Source: JAFIHK01 sp041441455
Lineage (GTDB): Bacteria; Bacteroidota; Bacteroidia; Bacteroidales; UBA932
Length of the DNA: 64,000 bases
Direction of reading: 5' to 3'
Assembly (NCBI GenBank): GCA_041441455.1
Contig: JASDTB010000045.1
Span: forward strand, 13,682-77,681
Every line of letters starts with the position of its first letter. Within the stretch, counting starts at the first letter, position 1. The position numbers were made by a program, and so were the translations under genes. Shown one piece after another: positions 62,557 to 64,000 of this stretch. A model generated the notes under the pieces. That model saw only the letters and a list, made by a program, of their open reading frames with translations, ran no database searches and had not been told where the DNA came from.

Positions 62557-64000
62557 ATGAGAATTACATTTTCAATACCCTACAATACTACTTACGGCCA
62601 AGTCATTTGCATTAATGGATTACAATCAAATAATAATAGAGAACATTCATTGATAGGATTAACTCCTATGAAGTATTCCGATGGAAAATGGATCTACTTA
62701 TTTGAAAGTAATGATACTTATGAGTTTGAATATTCATATGTAATCAAGAACGATAATGGCACACTTGAGTATGAATGTGGTCCTTTGAGAAAATTTATCC
62801 CAGAAAAAGGATTTAAGAATTATTCTATTATTGATCAATGGAAACCATTTACCGACGAATCCCCATTCTCTTCATATGCATTTAAAAATGTATTTTTCAT
62901 GAGAGACAAAAATATCGGGAAAGGTAATTTAGTAATTAAATGTAATGCAAACAATATACCGTCAGACACTATTGTTGCTCTTTGCGGCGATGGTAAATGG
63001 CTAGGCAAATGGAACCCAGAAAAATCATTACCCCTATATGTTAACGACCAAGGAGTTTGGGAAATCAGGCTTGATTCAACTAAGTTCTATGGTAAAAATG
63101 AATACAAATTCTTATTAATCAAAAACTATGGTTCGGAACAACAGGTGGTCACATGGGAGCATGGAGACAATCGCAGTTTCGAAGTTATTGACGGTGACAA
63201 CTCATTACAAATATTTAACAATTTCACAATCAATCTCCCAGCTCAAAAAGCCAGATTTGCAGGAACTGCAATTCCTGTGTTCTCGATCAGAAGCAAAACC
63301 AGTTTTGGGTGTGGTGATTTTAGTGACATCATAAAATTTTGTGAATTATTAAAACAGACTGGGCAAAGAGTGCTTCAAATTCTACCAATAAACGACACAA
63401 CAATGAGTAGAACTTGGCAAGACTCTTATCCATATGGAGCAATTACAGTGTATGCTCTTCATCCAATATATCTTAATCCTTTAAAAATAGGAGTAATAGA
63501 AGATGAAAAGTACATGAAAAGCTTTATATCTAAAGCTGATAAACTGAATAACCTTTCAGAGATTGATTATGATGCTGTATTAAAGTTAAAATGGGATTAT
63601 TTTAATAAAATTTTCTCTCAAGAATGGGAAAAAACATCTCAGCGAGATGATTATAAATTATTTTTTGAAAAAAATAAAGAGTGGTTAATAAATTATTCTG
63701 CGTTTTGCTATTTGAGAGATAAATATAAAACCGCAGACTTTAGCCAATGGGGCGACTACTCAATATACAGTAAAGAAAAAATCTCCAATTTAACAGACCC
63801 AAAATCAAAGACATATCAAAAAACTGCAATTCACCTATTTTTGCAATATCATTTACATCTTCAGCTCTCTGAGGCCCATAGATATGCAAACGATAATGGA
63901 ATCATATTAAAAGGAGATATTCCAATTGGAATTAATAAAAACTCAGTTGAAGCTTGGGTAGAGCCTCATCTTTTCAATTTTACTGGTCAAGCAGGAGCTC
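62557..64000 (+). CDS. malQ: 4-alpha-glucanotransferase (amylomaltase) with N-terminal CBM20 modules, 3' end missing
   Basis: The frame stays open for 481 codons to the right edge. Two N-terminal starch-binding CBM20-like modules (about 1-110 and 115-230) are visible; the second contains ALCGDGKWLGKWNPEKSLPL. The GH77 domain begins near FAGTAIPVFSIRSKTSFGCG, with VLQILPINDTTMS and YPYGAITVYALHPIYLNP, and reaches ILKGDIPIGINKNSVEAW. The catalytic residues lie beyond the window. MalQ disproportionates imported maltodextrins to glucose and longer chains in the cytoplasm. It is divergent from the LytTR system. Confidence 0.93.
   Translation, partial: MRITFSIPYNTTYGQVICINGLQSNNNREHSLIGLTPMKYSDGKWIYLFESNDTYEFEYSYVIKNDNGTLEYECGPLRKFIPEKGFKNYSIIDQWKPFTDESPFSSYAFKNVFFMRDKNIGKGNLVIKCNANNIPSDTIVALCGDGKWLGKWNPEKSLPLYVNDQGVWEIRLDSTKFYGKNEYKFLLIKNYGSEQQVVTWEHGDNRSFEVIDGDNSLQIFNNFTINLPAQKARFAGTAIPVFSIRSKTSFGCGDFSDIIKFCELLKQTGQRVLQILPINDTTMSRTWQDSYPYGAITVYALHPIYLNPLKIGVIEDEKYMKSFISKADKLNNLSEIDYDAVLKLKWDYFNKIFSQEWEKTSQRDDYKLFFEKNKEWLINYSAFCYLRDKYKTADFSQWGDYSIYSKEKISNLTDPKSKTYQKTAIHLFLQYHLHLQLSEAHRYANDNGIILKGDIPIGINKNSVEAWVEPHLFNFTGQAGA

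Noticed and set aside
1..64000. CRISPR arrays, insertion sequences, prophage, toxin-antitoxin or tRNA genes
   Set aside because: No regularly spaced direct repeats, transposase or phage motifs, or cloverleaf sequences were found on reading both strands.

Overview
This 64-kb window looks like chromosome from an anaerobic member of the Bacteroidetes, most likely order Bacteroidales. The grounds are AT-rich DNA, a complete SusC/SusD/SusE starch locus, near-absence of Shine-Dalgarno sequences, and repeated promoter -7 elements of the form TAnnTTTG. Ferredoxin-linked 2-oxoacid metabolism, an ADP-forming acyl-CoA synthetase and ATP-type PEP carboxykinase point to fermentation. No CRISPR array, prophage, insertion sequence, tRNA or rRNA was seen. 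No stretch over 300 bases lacks a gene.

Layout. 1-6406 (-) is a housekeeping operon: valS, thioesterase, tatA, tatC, an ABC-F ATPase and the start of rlmB. 6525-10487 (+) is a DUF3467 protein, etfB, etfA and a long acyl-CoA dehydrogenase; the EtfB motif resembles bifurcating or FixAB-type ETFs. 10608-12846 holds two beta-propeller lipoproteins as single-gene units. 12872-13780 (-) is a CDF metal exporter, divergent from a five-gene operon (13851-18393): a sugar-isomerase-fold protein, a secreted M28 peptidase, a DUF2520 oxidoreductase, a KdsC-like phosphatase and Maf. Then come a nitronate-monooxygenase-like enzyme, RecQ, PckA, an exported cyclophilin and an M2/M3-like lipoprotein peptidase.

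25783-31011 (-) is a tight six-gene operon that reads as an oxygen-independent methylthioadenosine salvage route: deaminase, 6-oxopurine nucleoside phosphorylase, MtnA, class II aldolase, plus a HAD phosphatase and a metallo-beta-lactamase-fold protein. It is followed by a B12-binding radical SAM protein and an acyl-acid fermentation operon (32808-37776): ADP-forming CoA ligase, a 51-residue membrane peptide, and a four-subunit VorB-type ferredoxin oxidoreductase. 37879-40252 carries a coiled-coil protein, zapA, a candidate 6S RNA and rny. 40416-45825 holds GMP reductase, a secreted duplicated His-motif protein, TsaC/Sua5, a secreted 5'-nucleotidase and an omega-amidase.

45863-60077 (-) is an eight-gene starch/maltodextrin locus: MFS sugar transporter, SusC, SusD, SusE, then four GH13 enzymes. 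SusC is interrupted by one in-frame TGA. Upstream on the same strand are a LytTR response regulator, a LytS-type kinase and a small membrane protein. The divergent malQ (4-alpha-glucanotransferase) runs off the right edge. Together these genes should bind starch at the cell surface, cut it, import maltodextrins and disproportionate them in the cytoplasm, apparently under a LytTR two-component system rather than a SusR-type regulator.
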